Origin: Clostridium sp.
GTDB taxonomy: Bacteria; Bacillota; Clostridia; Clostridiales; Clostridiaceae
Assembly (NCBI GenBank): GCA_015058375.1
Contig: SVCK01000129.1
Coordinates: 1-40,610 of the forward strand
Length of the DNA: 40,610 nt
Direction of reading: 5' to 3'
This document shows, piece by piece, positions 16,115 through 24,992 of the stretch. Below the pieces are notes generated by a model, which was not told the origin of the DNA, did no database searches, and worked only from the letters and a program-made list of their open reading frames with translations. Position 1 is the first letter of the stretch. Each line of letters begins with the position of its first letter. Made by a program: the position numbers and the translations under genes.

Positions 16115-17251
16115 ATGAATAATAAATTTAAGCGTGTTATGGGAATACTTCTAGTGCTATTTACAATCATTATATCTATATTAATAGTAAACTTTGTTGA
16201 AATTAAAGATGATGATGCAGTAAAGGGAAACCTAGTTATATGGGTAGAGGATGACATCTATGATTATTTAGAAAAATCCGCAAAAGATTTTATGGATATC
16301 AATGCAAAAGCCGATATAAAAATATTTAAAGTTAGCCATGATGAAATAGAATCTTCAATGGCATCAGCCAATGTACCTGATATAGTGGAATTAAGTAGTA
16401 GTGAAGTAAGAAATTTAGCTAAAGTGTATAATTTTATTTATAAAAATAATAGTGAAAGGATAATAGATAGTTTTTCTAAAAATTATGTAAAATCAAGAAT
16501 TGATGAAGTAAAAGATGAGGATCAGCTATTAGGTATACCTATAACTTCAAGGCCATTAGTATTATATTTAAGAGAAGATATGTTAGAAAGCTATGGCTAT
16601 ACTTATAATCAAATTAATACTTGGGATGATTTAATACAAGTAGGTAAAGATATAAAAGAAAAAAGTGCAGGAAAAGTAAGTATATTAAATGCTGTTGATA
16701 AAGATTATGAAGATTTGATTTCACTTATTATAATGCAGGCTATGGAAGAGAATTTAGCAGAAGAAGATATTAAAAGTTATGTAGATAATACTATTCTTAA
16801 GTTAACTGAGAGTGGAATATTAAATACAAATAGAAATGGACAGTTCTTGGCTAGAATATCTTCAAATAATGGAATGTATGAACTGAGTAATATAGATCAA
16901 GAGTGTAAATGGATAGCATGTAATGCACCTGCTGTATATATAGGCAGTAATAGATTTTATAATGCAGAGGGTGAAAATCTTGTAATATTAAAAAATTATG
17001 ATAAAAATTATAAACTTATAAAGAAATTTTTAGATTATATATCTAATAATAATAAAGTTAGAGAAAATTATATTTTAAGTGGAGTGCAATTTTCAAGTTT
17101 TGTATCATCATATAATAATAAATCAATTGAAGCTGAAATAAATAATTTTATTAAAAATAGTCCAGTAGTTATTATGGACAACATATATACTAAAGCTCCT
17201 TTAATAGAAAATTATGATTTATACTTTAAGATAAAAAATCAATATAAATAA
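16115..17251 (+). CDS. Membrane-anchored extracellular solute-binding-like protein (family 1)
   Basis: A 378-aa protein with an N-terminal hydrophobic segment (about 8-26) after basic residues and no lipobox Cys, so it is either anchored or cleaved. The rest resembles sugar ABC-transporter binding proteins: NLVIWVEDD (first strand), GIPITSRPLVLYLREDML (hinge strand), and NTWDDLIQVGKDIK. AGAGGTG precedes ATG 16115. No ABC permease or ATPase gene lies nearby, and both neighbours are separated by terminators. Classic transport function is therefore doubtful; it could serve a distant transporter or act as a sensor. The family assignment is fairly firm, the ligand unknown. Confidence 0.7.
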   Translation: MNNKFKRVMGILLVLFTIIISILIVNFVEIKDDDAVKGNLVIWVEDDIYDYLEKSAKDFMDINAKADIKIFKVSHDEIESSMASANVPDIVELSSSEVRNLAKVYNFIYKNNSERIIDSFSKNYVKSRIDEVKDEDQLLGIPITSRPLVLYLREDMLESYGYTYNQINTWDDLIQVGKDIKEKSAGKVSILNAVDKDYEDLISLIIMQAMEENLAEEDIKSYVDNTILKLTESGILNTNRNGQFLARISSNNGMYELSNIDQECKWIACNAPAVYIGSNRFYNAEGENLVILKNYDKNYKLIKKFLDYISNNNKVRENYILSGVQFSSFVSSYNNKSIEAEINNFIKNSPVVIMDNIYTKAPLIENYDLYFKIKNQYK

Positions 17252-17269
17252 GTTAATTGAAATATAAAT

Positions 17270-17336
17270 GAGGACATATAAGTTTTAAAACTGATATTTG
17301 AGTTTTCAGTATTAAAAATTATTGTCCTCTTTTTTT
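17270..17336. terminator. Terminator-like stem between convergent genes
   Basis: GAGGACA (17270-17276) pairs with TGTCCTC (17323-17329), followed by seven T. The 46-nt loop contains an inner ACTGA/TCAGT stem. It overlaps the end of the minus-strand glycosyltransferase gene. Confidence 0.55.
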
Positions 17337-18459
17337 AAATTATATCCATAATTTTTTTATAAGCATCAAATGTTTTTTTTGCTGTTTTTTTCCAAGTGAA
17401 ATTAAGACTGCGTTTATAGCCTTTTTCAGCAAGGGTATCTTTTAAATTTTCATTGTTTAATAAAGTAATTAGTGCTGAACTTAAATCATCAATATTGTGA
17501 GGATTTATTAATATTGCAGCATCTGAAGTTACTTCTGGAATAGAAGTCAAATTAGAGGTTATTACAGGTGTTTTGCAACTCATAGCTTCTAGAGGCGGTA
17601 ATCCAAATCCTTCATAAAGAGAAGGGTATACGAAGGCCTCAGCAGCATTATAAAGAATCGGTAGAATACTATCTTCTATAAAACCTGTAAAAATAATTGA
17701 ATCAGATAGACCTTCAGATGAAACGAAATCTTTTAAATATATGCCTTCATCTCTTAATGAACCTGCAATTAAAAGTTTGTAATCTTTTTTTAAAGAATTT
17801 TTTACTTTTTTAAAAGATATAATTAATTCTTTTACATTTTTTCTTTTACTAAATCCACCTACATATAAAATAAATGGACTATCAATTTTAAAAGTATCTT
17901 TTATATATTTTTTGCATAAATTTTTATCTATAGGTTTAAAAGTTGTATTAGCAGCAAGAGGAGTAACCAATATTTTTTCTTCAGGAAATTCAGGGAAAAA
18001 TCTCAAGATATCTTTTTTAGAATATTCAGAAACAGTAATAATTCCAGATGCTTGAGAAATTATATATGGCATATCTCTAAGAAATCTCTTTAAATATCCT
18101 TTACCAACAGTTTCAGGCATTATATAAGGAATTAAATCATGTATTGTAACTATTGTATTAATTGAAGAATCGAAAGGAAAACCAATACCATTTTGAGGAA
18201 TATGATACAAATCAATATCATTTTTGATTAATAAATTTGGAACATAAAATCTTTCGTAAAATTCTCCATGACGCCCAGATATTAAAAAAATATCAGCTTT
18301 ATCTTTTTTTATATCTGATGGAAGATCTCCTGTCCAAATTATATTTAATTTATCAGATGAATTAATATTTAGTAAATTTAGAACTAGATTTTTTGTATAT
18401 GTTCCTATACCAGAACCAGCATGAAGAGTAGCACTTCTTGAATCTATAGCAATCTTCAT
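17335..18459 (-). CDS. GT4-family glycosyltransferase (spore coat cluster, copy 1)
   Basis: A 374-aa retaining GT-B glycosyltransferase. It has the N-terminal Gly-rich acceptor loop GSGIGTYT, HIPQNGIG, TIHDLIP, the nucleotide-sugar domain start [12 protein letters not shown], and the E-x7-E motif in [18 protein letters not shown] lies before ATG 18459; a TTG start at 18471 would overlap this site. The gene is transcribed away from a CotS-family kinase gene, with 122 bp between the starts. A second GT4/CotS pair with the same divergent layout lies at 21439-23660. Donor and acceptor sugars are unknown; a role in spore-coat polysaccharide is inferred from context. Confidence 0.88.
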   Translation of the reverse strand: MKIAIDSRSATLHAGSGIGTYTKNLVLNLLNINSSDKLNIIWTGDLPSDIKKDKADIFLISGRHGEFYERFYVPNLLIKNDIDLYHIPQNGIGFPFDSSINTIVTIHDLIPYIMPETVGKGYLKRFLRDMPYIISQASGIITVSEYSKKDILRFFPEFPEEKILVTPLAANTTFKPIDKNLCKKYIKDTFKIDSPFILYVGGFSKRKNVKELIISFKKVKNSLKKDYKLLIAGSLRDEGIYLKDFVSSEGLSDSIIFTGFIEDSILPILYNAAEAFVYPSLYEGFGLPPLEAMSCKTPVITSNLTSIPEVTSDAAILINPHNIDDLSSALITLLNNENLKDTLAEKGYKRSLNFTWKKTAKKTFDAYKKIMDII

Positions 18460-18525
18460 AATACACCTCAAAAAACGCTTATATAATAAAATACTATCGA
18501 AATGAAAAATGTGTGAATAGAAATC

Positions 18526-18553
18526 ACATAAAAAACAACTAAATCATATAATA
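18526..18553 (+). promoter_or_regulatory. Candidate sigma-K promoter of the CotS-family operon
   Basis: AC (18526-18527) is followed after 17 nt by CATATAATA (18545-18553), which fits CATAnnnTA. It lies 29 nt upstream of the CotS start codon. This agrees with mother-cell expression, but the region is AT-rich. Confidence 0.45.
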
Positions 18554-18581
18554 TCAATGAACTAATTTTTAGGAGTTTGGA

Positions 18582-19580
18582 ATGGATGAAGAGAAGATAA
18601 AAAAGATAATAGAGGAAAATTACTATATTAATGTTAAAGAAGTGGAACAAGTTAAAGGAAGTTACAAAATTGAAGCTGAAGAAGGGCGGTTTTGTGTAAA
18701 AGTTGTTAGGTATGAATTTAAACATTTTAAATTTATATTGTCAAGTATTTTATATTTGCAGTCAAGAGGATTTAATAAGATTCCTACCATATTAAAAAAT
18801 AAAAAAGATGAATATTATATTGAATTTCTAGGTTACTATGCTTATCTTACAGAGTGGATTCCAGCAAGAGAAAGTAATTTTGATAATCCAGTAGAACTTT
18901 CAATGGTAGCTGAGAAGTTGGCACAGCTTCATAAATGTAGTGAGGGTTTTTCCTTAACAAAGGATATGAAACCACGTATAGGATGGTTTTCGTGGATAGA
19001 AGTATTTAATACACGCAAAAATGAAATTCTTGACTTTCGAAAAAGAATAAATCAAAAGGCTTATAAATCTAATTTTGATCTTTTATACCTTAGTTGTATT
19101 GATGAAGAAATAGAAAGAGCAGATAGATGCGTAGAACTGTTAAAAAAGTCAAATTATCAGCAGATGATGGAAAGAGAAGTGCTAAAAAGAGGCTTTTGCC
19201 ATCATGATTATGCTAATCATAATATATTAATAAATTCTAAAAAAGAAATATATGTTATTGATTTTGATTACTGCATTATGGATACCCATATTCATGATTT
19301 AGCTTCGCTTTTAATAAGGTCTATGAAAAATGGAAAATGGAGTATTGAAAAGGCTAAATTAATACTTAATAGTTATTCAAAGGTAAAACCAGTTGAAGAA
19401 GAAGAAATAAAATTGATGGGATATTTTATGGGGTTCCCACAAGCATTTTGGCAACTTGGCATACAAATGTATTGGGAACAGCAACCTTGGAGGGAAGAAT
19501 TATTTTTAAGTCGTTTAAGTAAGTATATAGAGGATAGAGAGAACAAAGCTATATTTATTAATGAATTTATATCTCTTTAA
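18582..19580 (+). CDS. cotS: CotS-family spore coat kinase-like protein (copy 1)
   Basis: A 332-aa member of the CotS/YutH/YsxE group, spore coat proteins with an aminoglycoside-phosphotransferase (APH) kinase fold. Catalytic residues are kept: a beta-3 Lys in FCVKVVRYE, the catalytic loop CHHDYANHN (D209, N214) and the metal-binding DFDY (D227). The C-terminal region MGFPQAFWQLGIQMYWEQ is typical of the family. AGGAG is 9 nt before ATG 18582. A further gene and a second CotS follow closely as one operon. Whether it phosphorylates a sugar or protein is not known from sequence. Confidence 0.87.
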   Translation: MDEEKIKKIIEENYYINVKEVEQVKGSYKIEAEEGRFCVKVVRYEFKHFKFILSSILYLQSRGFNKIPTILKNKKDEYYIEFLGYYAYLTEWIPARESNFDNPVELSMVAEKLAQLHKCSEGFSLTKDMKPRIGWFSWIEVFNTRKNEILDFRKRINQKAYKSNFDLLYLSCIDEEIERADRCVELLKKSNYQQMMEREVLKRGFCHHDYANHNILINSKKEIYVIDFDYCIMDTHIHDLASLLIRSMKNGKWSIEKAKLILNSYSKVKPVEEEEIKLMGYFMGFPQAFWQLGIQMYWEQQPWREELFLSRLSKYIEDRENKAIFINEFISL

Positions 19581-19616
19581 TTATTAAGTAGAACTTTGTT
19601 AAGGGAGTTGGTTAAT

Positions 19617-20342
19617 ATTGAAACGTTAAATGAGTATTTATTAAAAAATAATGTTGTAGTTAAAAATAATTATTTTAAGTCATTTAAGCCTATTAATGAT
19701 AAAGATATCTTAGCTCAGATAAATTTGATAAGTGAGATAGATAAAATTTTAACTTCATATTCGTTAATAGGATATACTCGACTATATAGTGTTATAGGAA
19801 AAAGAATCGAAAATTTTAAGGTTCAACTTAGAAGATTAAGTTTTGACTTAAAGTATAGGGAAGGTAAGAAAGATATAAATGTAGCAGATGAATTTATTTT
19901 AAATAATGGAAGTAAAATTTTAAAACGAGGATGGGAAGTAATAGGACTTCTCAATAATATAGATTATCTATCTATAATTAATAGAAGCATGAATTTAAAT
20001 GAAATATGTCTTGGAAAAACTGATGAAAGTAACCTTAGAAAAAATGAAATTATAGAAATAGGGAAGATGAAAAATGTAAGTTATAATATCATAGAAGAGG
20101 ATATATATGTGTATTTAAAAAAATTAAAACTTAAAAATAAGAAATTAGAAATTCAAAGTTATATTGAAGAATTTATAAATATAAATAATTTGAAATCTAA
20201 TAGTAGTGATTATATAAAAATATTGTTATTATTTCCATCGGATACTCTTAAACAATGGCTAAAGTATAAAGGAAATAAAAGAAATTTATCTGTAGAAGAG
20301 TATTTGACCAATATAAAAAATGCTTTTGAATATGAGAACTGA
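19617..20342 (+). CDS. Unrecognised protein coded between CotS paralogues, apparent ATT start
   Basis: I do not recognise a named family. The 241-aa product is Lys/Asn/Ile-rich, mostly helical, with no signal peptide or transmembrane helix. Residues about 20-80 form likely amphipathic helices (ISEIDKILTSYSLIGYTRLY). The C terminus (LLLFPSDTLKQWLKYK, then VEEYLTNIKNAF) faintly recalls the CotS C-terminal FPxxxxxL...Y...FLxRL pattern, so it may be a relative without the kinase core. No in-frame ATG or GTG exists near the N terminus. AGGGAG (19602-19607) best serves the ATT at 19617; TTG 19596 is an alternative with a poor ribosome site. Its stop overlaps the GAGGTG of the next gene, so translation is coupled. 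Confidence 0.65.
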   Translation: METLNEYLLKNNVVVKNNYFKSFKPINDKDILAQINLISEIDKILTSYSLIGYTRLYSVIGKRIENFKVQLRRLSFDLKYREGKKDINVADEFILNNGSKILKRGWEVIGLLNNIDYLSIINRSMNLNEICLGKTDESNLRKNEIIEIGKMKNVSYNIIEEDIYVYLKKLKLKNKKLEIQSYIEEFININNLKSNSSDYIKILLLFPSDTLKQWLKYKGNKRNLSVEEYLTNIKNAFEYEN

Positions 20343-20353
20343 GGTGAATATAA

Positions 20354-21379
20354 ATGAATAAATTAAGATATGCTGAAAAAAATTATTTATCTAATTATGA
20401 ACTCAGTTTAGAATTTTTTAATGAACTTGATATAAAAGTTAATGATATTACGCCTTTAAGAAAAGTATTTTTACTTAAAACTGATGATGGAAACAAGATT
20501 TTAAAAAGAGTAGATTATCAAGAAGATAGACTAAAATTTATTAACAATACAATAAATGAAATTGGAAAAGATTTTAAAAACATAATTAGATTTTCAGAAT
20601 TTAAAAATGGAAAAACATATTTATTTTGGAAAGGTTCGTATTATATAGTTATGGATCTTATTCAAGGGAGAGAAGCATCTTTTACAAATCCATTAGAACT
20701 TAACATGTGTGCTAAAACTTTAGCTCAAATGCATTTAGCATCAAGAAAAGTTATAGATAAAAATAATCTTATAAATAAGATAGATGTAAGCTTTGGTGAT
20801 AAATTATTTAAAGCGTTGAAAGAATTAGAAGTAATAGAGACTTTGATAGAAAAATTTAAGTTTAAAAATAGTTTTGATAATATTATTTATGAGAATATTA
20901 ATAATTATATAGAACAGATTAGGTATGTTAAAAAAGCACTTAAAGAAAGCAGTTATGATGAATATAGAAGTGAATTCAAAAATGTAGTTATATGTCATAA
21001 TGATTTGGCGGAACATAATTTCATATATTCTAAAAATGAAATGTATTTAATAGATTTTGATTACAGTTCAGTAGATTTAAGAATTATGGATATAGCTGAT
21101 ATAATTTTAAAAGGAATAAAGAATGCAGCTTTTGATATAGATAAAAGTATTGATTTGATAGAAACTTATGATAGCATTTATGCAATTGAAGAAGAAGAAT
21201 ATAAATTAATATATATATTATTAGCTTTCCCAAGGGATATATGTGCATTGGCACGTTCTTATTATTTTAAACAAAAGAATTGGGAATATGAAGTATTCTT
21301 AAATAGGTTAAAAACAAAAGTTGAAAATGATAAGTTTAGATTGGAATTTTTAAACAAGTTTAAAGATAAATTCTTATAG
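20354..21379 (+). CDS. CotS-family spore coat kinase-like protein (copy 2)
   Basis: A 341-aa APH-fold CotS paralogue. The beta-3 Lys (KILKRVDYQ), catalytic loop CHNDLAEHN (D217, N222) and DFDY (D234) are intact. The C terminus keeps the family pattern LAFPRDICALARSYYFKQ. GAGGTG overlapping the preceding stop codon lies 8 nt before ATG 20354. It is diverged from copies 1 and 3 (catalytic loop HND rather than HHD), so it is an old paralogue rather than a recent duplicate. It is the last gene of the three-gene operon, which ends at a strong hairpin shared with the convergent glycosyltransferase gene. Confidence 0.87.
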   Translation: MNKLRYAEKNYLSNYELSLEFFNELDIKVNDITPLRKVFLLKTDDGNKILKRVDYQEDRLKFINNTINEIGKDFKNIIRFSEFKNGKTYLFWKGSYYIVMDLIQGREASFTNPLELNMCAKTLAQMHLASRKVIDKNNLINKIDVSFGDKLFKALKELEVIETLIEKFKFKNSFDNIIYENINNYIEQIRYVKKALKESSYDEYRSEFKNVVICHNDLAEHNFIYSKNEMYLIDFDYSSVDLRIMDIADIILKGIKNAAFDIDKSIDLIETYDSIYAIEEEEYKLIYILLAFPRDICALARSYYFKQKNWEYEVFLNRLKTKVENDKFRLEFLNKFKDKFL

Positions 21380-21381
21380 AT

Positions 21382-21439
21382 AAAAAATAAAAGAATTTGC
21401 TTGAGAAAATATATTTCAAAGCAAATTCTTTTATTTTTT
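21382..21439. terminator. Bidirectional terminator between CotS copy 2 and GT4 copy 2
   Basis: A long perfect stem pairs the arms at 21382-21402 and 21419-21439 (core GAATTTGCTT/AAGCAAATTC, with A- and T-runs outside). The last base is part of the minus-strand glycosyltransferase stop codon. Confidence 0.9.
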
Positions 21440-22560
21440 TAATTTTTAAGTATATCAGTATATGCAGATACAGTATTTAAAGCTGTTTTTCTCCAAGAAA
21501 AATCTGAACTTCTAGTAAGTCCGTTTTTAATCATATTTTTCATAAGATGTTCATCGTTCAAAACATTTGACATACAATTGCTTAGTTCGTAAATGTCATT
21601 TGGATTAACTAATAGTGCAGAATCGTTGCATACCTCAGGAAGAGAAGTAACATTAGAAGCAATTACAGGAGTTCCACAAGCCATAGCTTCTAAAGGAGGA
21701 AGTCCAAAACCTTCATAGAATGAAGGATAAACAAGAAGTTCAGCGCTATTATAAAATATAGGCATATCTTCTAAAGGTATAAAATCTGTAAAAATAACAT
21801 TTTCAGATATATTCAATGTTTCTGCTCTGTTTTTATATTTTGAGTATGAAAATCCCTTTTTTCCTGTTATAACAAGTTTTAAATTTTTTCTAGTATTTGC
21901 AGATAGTAAAGAAAAAGATTCAATCAGACCAATAATATTTTTTCTAGGACTAAAGCCACCAACATAAAGAATAAAGTTGTCAGAAATAGAATATTTCTTT
22001 TTTATTATTTTTTTGCATATAGATTTGTTTAAAGGTTTATATATTTTTTCGGCTGCAAGATGTGTGACGTATATTTTTTCTTTCGGAAAGTTAAATTCAT
22101 TGGCTATGTCGTCTTTTGAATATTGAGATACGGTTATAATACCTTCACATTTAGGAATAAGATTTGGAAGTACATTATTAAAGATATTTAAATATCTATC
22201 ACTAACTGTTTCAGGCATTTTTAAAGGAATAATATCATGTAGGGTTATTACTTTAACACAATTTATATTTTCTGAAAGACCAACACCATTTTGAGGAACA
22301 TGATAAATATCAATTTTAGAATCATCTAAAATATTTGGAACGCTGACTTCTTCCCAAAAGTTATCATTAGGAGTATGATTTACTGATTTTATTTCAAAAT
22401 TTGAATTTAGATTATTTAAGCTAGAGTTTTCAGGTAGAAAAATTAAGTATTCATTTTTAGAATCTATAAGATTTAAATTTGAAATAAGCTGATGAGTATA
22501 AGTTCCTATGCCAGTTCCTCTATACCATTTTGCAGCTCTGCCATCTATGCCAATTCTCAT
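21439..22560 (-). CDS. GT4-family glycosyltransferase (spore coat cluster, copy 2)
   Basis: A 373-aa GT-B glycosyltransferase colinear with the copy at 17335-18459. Shared blocks include [48 protein letters not shown] and [19 protein letters not shown], with both Glu of the E-x7-E motif. AAAGGA precedes ATG 22560. It is transcribed divergently from CotS copy 3, with 104 bp between the starts. The two copies differ across most of their length and so may use different sugars or acceptors. A role in coat glycan assembly is inferred from the neighbours. Confidence 0.88.
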   Translation of the reverse strand: MRIGIDGRAAKWYRGTGIGTYTHQLISNLNLIDSKNEYLIFLPENSSLNNLNSNFEIKSVNHTPNDNFWEEVSVPNILDDSKIDIYHVPQNGVGLSENINCVKVITLHDIIPLKMPETVSDRYLNIFNNVLPNLIPKCEGIITVSQYSKDDIANEFNFPKEKIYVTHLAAEKIYKPLNKSICKKIIKKKYSISDNFILYVGGFSPRKNIIGLIESFSLLSANTRKNLKLVITGKKGFSYSKYKNRAETLNISENVIFTDFIPLEDMPIFYNSAELLVYPSFYEGFGLPPLEAMACGTPVIASNVTSLPEVCNDSALLVNPNDIYELSNCMSNVLNDEHLMKNMIKNGLTRSSDFSWRKTALNTVSAYTDILKN

Positions 22561-22664
22561 GATGTATCCTTTCTAAGTACTCTCGTTTTATTATATTAAA
22601 ATACAATAACTTTTGTTAATAAAAGAAATATAGGTGACATATAAATATAAAGGAGGTGAGGACT

Positions 22665-23660
22665 ATGATGAGGGAATTTGAAATTGAAAGACAGTTTAAT
22701 ATCAAAATTGAGATATTAAAGGCTAATAAAGGTATTTATTATTTAAAAACTAATAAGGGAGAGAGATGTCTCAAAAAAATAAACTATGGACCTCAGAAAT
22801 TGTTGTTTGTATATGGAGCAAAAGAACATTTAATTAATAATGGATTTACTAATGTTGATAAATACTTCTTAAATACTGATGGAGAACCATATGCACTTGT
22901 TAATGAAGATTTATATACTCTTTCAGAATGGTTAGAGGGTAGAGAATGTGATTTTCACAATATTGAAGAGGTTAAAATTGCAGCAAAGACTCTAGCTGAA
23001 CTTCATGAAGCTTCAAAGGGGTATGATCCACCAGATAATTCAAAATTAAAAAGTGATTTGGGAAGATGGCCTCATTTAATGGAAAAGAGGATAAAATCAC
23101 TAGACAAGATGAGAGATATGATAAGGAAAAAGAGTGTTAAGAGCGATTTTGACATGTTATATTTAAAGTCAATGGAGTTTTATAAAGAAATTGGAAAGAA
23201 AGCTTTAGAAACTTTGAATTCATCAGCTTATGAAAGCCTTTGTGCCAAAGCTGAAGAAGAAAAGAGTTTTTGTCATCATGATTACACTTATCATAATATT
23301 ATTTTAAATGGAAACGATGTTCATGTAATTGATTTTGATTACTGTAAAAGAGAAGTGAGAACTTTTGACATATCTAATTTTATGATAAAAGTACTTAAAA
23401 GGGTAGATTGGAACATTGATTTTGCAAGGGAAATATTAAATTCATATAATAGTGTTTCTAAGTTGAGTGATGAAGAAATGAAGGTATTATATGCTTATTT
23501 ACAATTCCCACAAAGATATTGGCGTTTAGCTAATAGATATTATTACAATGAGGTTAATTGGGGACAAGATACTTTTGCTTCAAAGCTTCAAAATATAGTT
23601 AATGAACAAGAAAAGTATTTAAATTTCTTGGGTGAATTTAGAAAAGAGTACGATTTATGA
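22665..23660 (+). CDS. CotS-family spore coat kinase-like protein (copy 3)
   Basis: A 331-aa CotS paralogue with a complete kinase signature: beta-3 Lys in RCLKKINYG, catalytic loop CHHDYTYHN (D206, N211) and DFDYC (D223). It is most like copy 1 (HHDY and LQFPQRYWRLANRYYYNE). AAAGGAGGTGA ends 5-6 nt before ATG 22665; ATG 22668 is possible, and a GTG at 22656 lies inside the ribosome site. The gene stands alone after GT4 copy 2 and is followed by a long-loop hairpin, then yabG. Confidence 0.87.
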   Translation: MMREFEIERQFNIKIEILKANKGIYYLKTNKGERCLKKINYGPQKLLFVYGAKEHLINNGFTNVDKYFLNTDGEPYALVNEDLYTLSEWLEGRECDFHNIEEVKIAAKTLAELHEASKGYDPPDNSKLKSDLGRWPHLMEKRIKSLDKMRDMIRKKSVKSDFDMLYLKSMEFYKEIGKKALETLNSSAYESLCAKAEEEKSFCHHDYTYHNIILNGNDVHVIDFDYCKREVRTFDISNFMIKVLKRVDWNIDFAREILNSYNSVSKLSDEEMKVLYAYLQFPQRYWRLANRYYYNEVNWGQDTFASKLQNIVNEQEKYLNFLGEFRKEYDL

Positions 23661-23700
23661 TGAAAATATGAGTGTATATAAATTTATAAATAAGATTTAG

Positions 23701-23766
23701 AAAAATGTCTCAACGAGGTTGGATAAACTTATTTTGTTAATTCAATTTTTAATTGAGACATTTTTT
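23701..23766 (+). terminator. Terminator-like hairpin after CotS copy 3
   Basis: AAAAATGTCTCAA (23701-23713) pairs with TTGAGACATTTTT (23753-23765) with a T-rich tail. The loop is 39 nt and contains a weaker AT stem. Confidence 0.7.
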
Positions 23767-23776
23767 AGTTTAGAGA

Positions 23777-23804
23777 ACGAATTGCAACGATAAATCATAT
23801 AAAT
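23777..23804 (+). promoter_or_regulatory. Candidate sigma-K-like promoter of yabG
   Basis: AC (23777-23778) and CATATAAAT (23796-23804) are 17 nt apart. CATA is exact, but the final TA of the consensus is AT. yabG is sigma-K-dependent in B. subtilis. Confidence 0.35.
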
Positions 23805-23833
23805 AATATGAAGTACTATTAAGAGGAAAGTAT

Positions 23834-24697
23834 ATGGATATAGGTGATTTTGTAGTAAGAAAGTCATATGATAAGGATATAACCTTTAAGATTATTGATA
23901 TAAAAGAAGAAGGCAATAAAAAAACCTATATATTAAAAGGTACTAGTATAAGGATAATTGCAGATTCTGAAGAAAATGATCTTGAAGAAGTTAGCGACAA
24001 TAATATTGGAGATAGGGAAAAAATATTAAATAGCAGAGTTTCAAATGCTATAAAAAAGGCTATATCGCTTCGAGAAGAAGTAATGCCTAGAGTTGATAAA
24101 AATAAAAAGTTAATAGAGAATAAAGAAATGATGTTTGGAAGGCCAGGTAAAATACTTCATGTAGATGGTGATGAAGAATATATGGAAACTTGTTTGAAAG
24201 TTTATAAACAACTTTCATTAGATGCTGTAGGACGAGCTATCCCAGAGAAGGAACAACCAAATGTTATAGTAGACTTAGTGAAGGAAATAAAACCTGATAT
24301 AGTTGTTTTGACTGGGCATGATGGAATAGAAAAAAATTCATCAGATTATCTTGATCTTCGATATTATAGAAATTCTAAGTATTATATTGATTCTGTAAAA
24401 GCATTACGAAATTATAATTCTAGTTATGATGAGTTAGTTATTTTTGCTGGTGCATGTCAAAGTTGCTATGAATGTATGCTTGATGCAGGAGCTAATTTTG
24501 CTTCAAGTCCTAACAGAGTATTGATACATTGCTTAGATCCTGTATTTGTATGTGAAAAGATTGCTTATACAAGAATAGATGAAATAGTACCTATAAAAGA
24601 TGTTATAGAAAGCACAATAACTGGAATAAGAGGTATTGGAGGCTTACAAACAAGAGGTAAGTATAGGGAAGGTTATCCAAGATCATCTTACTTATAG
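23834..24697 (+). CDS. yabG: Sporulation-specific protease YabG
   Basis: A 287-aa member of the YabG family. YabG proteases trim spore coat and cortex proteins late in sporulation: SpoIVA and SafA in Bacillus, SleC and CspBA proforms in C. difficile. The N-terminal beta-rich part (MDIGDFVVRKSYDKDITFKI) is followed by the catalytic part with LTGHDG (H162) and GACQSCYEC (C208, C211, C214). By comparison with the family, H162 and C208 are the likely catalytic pair. AGAGGA precedes ATG 23834. The order yabG-veg-sipL is also seen in C. difficile. A hairpin terminator follows. Confidence 0.95.
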   Translation: MDIGDFVVRKSYDKDITFKIIDIKEEGNKKTYILKGTSIRIIADSEENDLEEVSDNNIGDREKILNSRVSNAIKKAISLREEVMPRVDKNKKLIENKEMMFGRPGKILHVDGDEEYMETCLKVYKQLSLDAVGRAIPEKEQPNVIVDLVKEIKPDIVVLTGHDGIEKNSSDYLDLRYYRNSKYYIDSVKALRNYNSSYDELVIFAGACQSCYECMLDAGANFASSPNRVLIHCLDPVFVCEKIAYTRIDEIVPIKDVIESTITGIRGIGGLQTRGKYREGYPRSSYL

Positions 24698-24723
24698 GTG
24701 TTATATAAAAAAAGATTATTTGT

Positions 24724-24777
24724 AAAAATATATAGGACTTATCCTTAAAAGTTATTAAAGGATGAGTCCATATTTTT
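24724..24777 (+). terminator. Terminator after yabG
   Basis: GGACTTATCCTT (24734-24745) pairs with AAGGATGAGTCC (24758-24769) with one mismatch. The stem extends through ATAT and A/T-runs to a T5 tail. Confidence 0.8.
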
Positions 24778-24887
24778 GTACAATATAAATTTAGTATCAA
24801 CAAAGTATTATTAATACAGGGGTTCGTGCATATAATAAGATTGTTAAATAAATATGCATGAATAAAAATAGGATAAATAAGATAAAA

Positions 24888-24992
24888 TATTTAAGGTAGT
24901 GTTCAATGAATGTCAAATAATTATTTAGAAAATATTAAAAAAATATTGACAATATACCTTAAATAGTGATAAAATTTAGATTTTATTTGACA
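24888..24992. repeat. Two interleaved inverted repeats around the veg promoters
   Basis: Repeat A: TATTTAAGGTA (24888-24898) is inverted as TACCTTAAATA (24955-24965). Repeat B: TGTCAAATAA (24911-24920) is inverted as TTATTTGACA (24983-24992). The order A-B-A'-B' is interleaved. A' lies in the spacer of promoter P1, and B' includes the -35 of P2. Confidence 0.6.
24946..24975 (+). promoter_or_regulatory. veg promoter P1
   Basis: A perfect TTGACA (24946-24951), an 18-nt spacer and TAAAAT (24970-24975), preceded by TG (24967-24968) as an extended -10. Confidence 0.6.

Noticed and set aside
18468-18725. 85-codon Phe/Ile-rich open frame on the minus strand across the CotS start
   Set aside because: It is antisense to a well-supported gene, its composition reflects AT-rich codons, and it has no ribosome site.
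22640-22650. Sigma-K promoter for CotS copy 3 (CATATAAATA)
   Set aside because: CATA is present but there is no AC at 16-17 nt and the TA end is off register.
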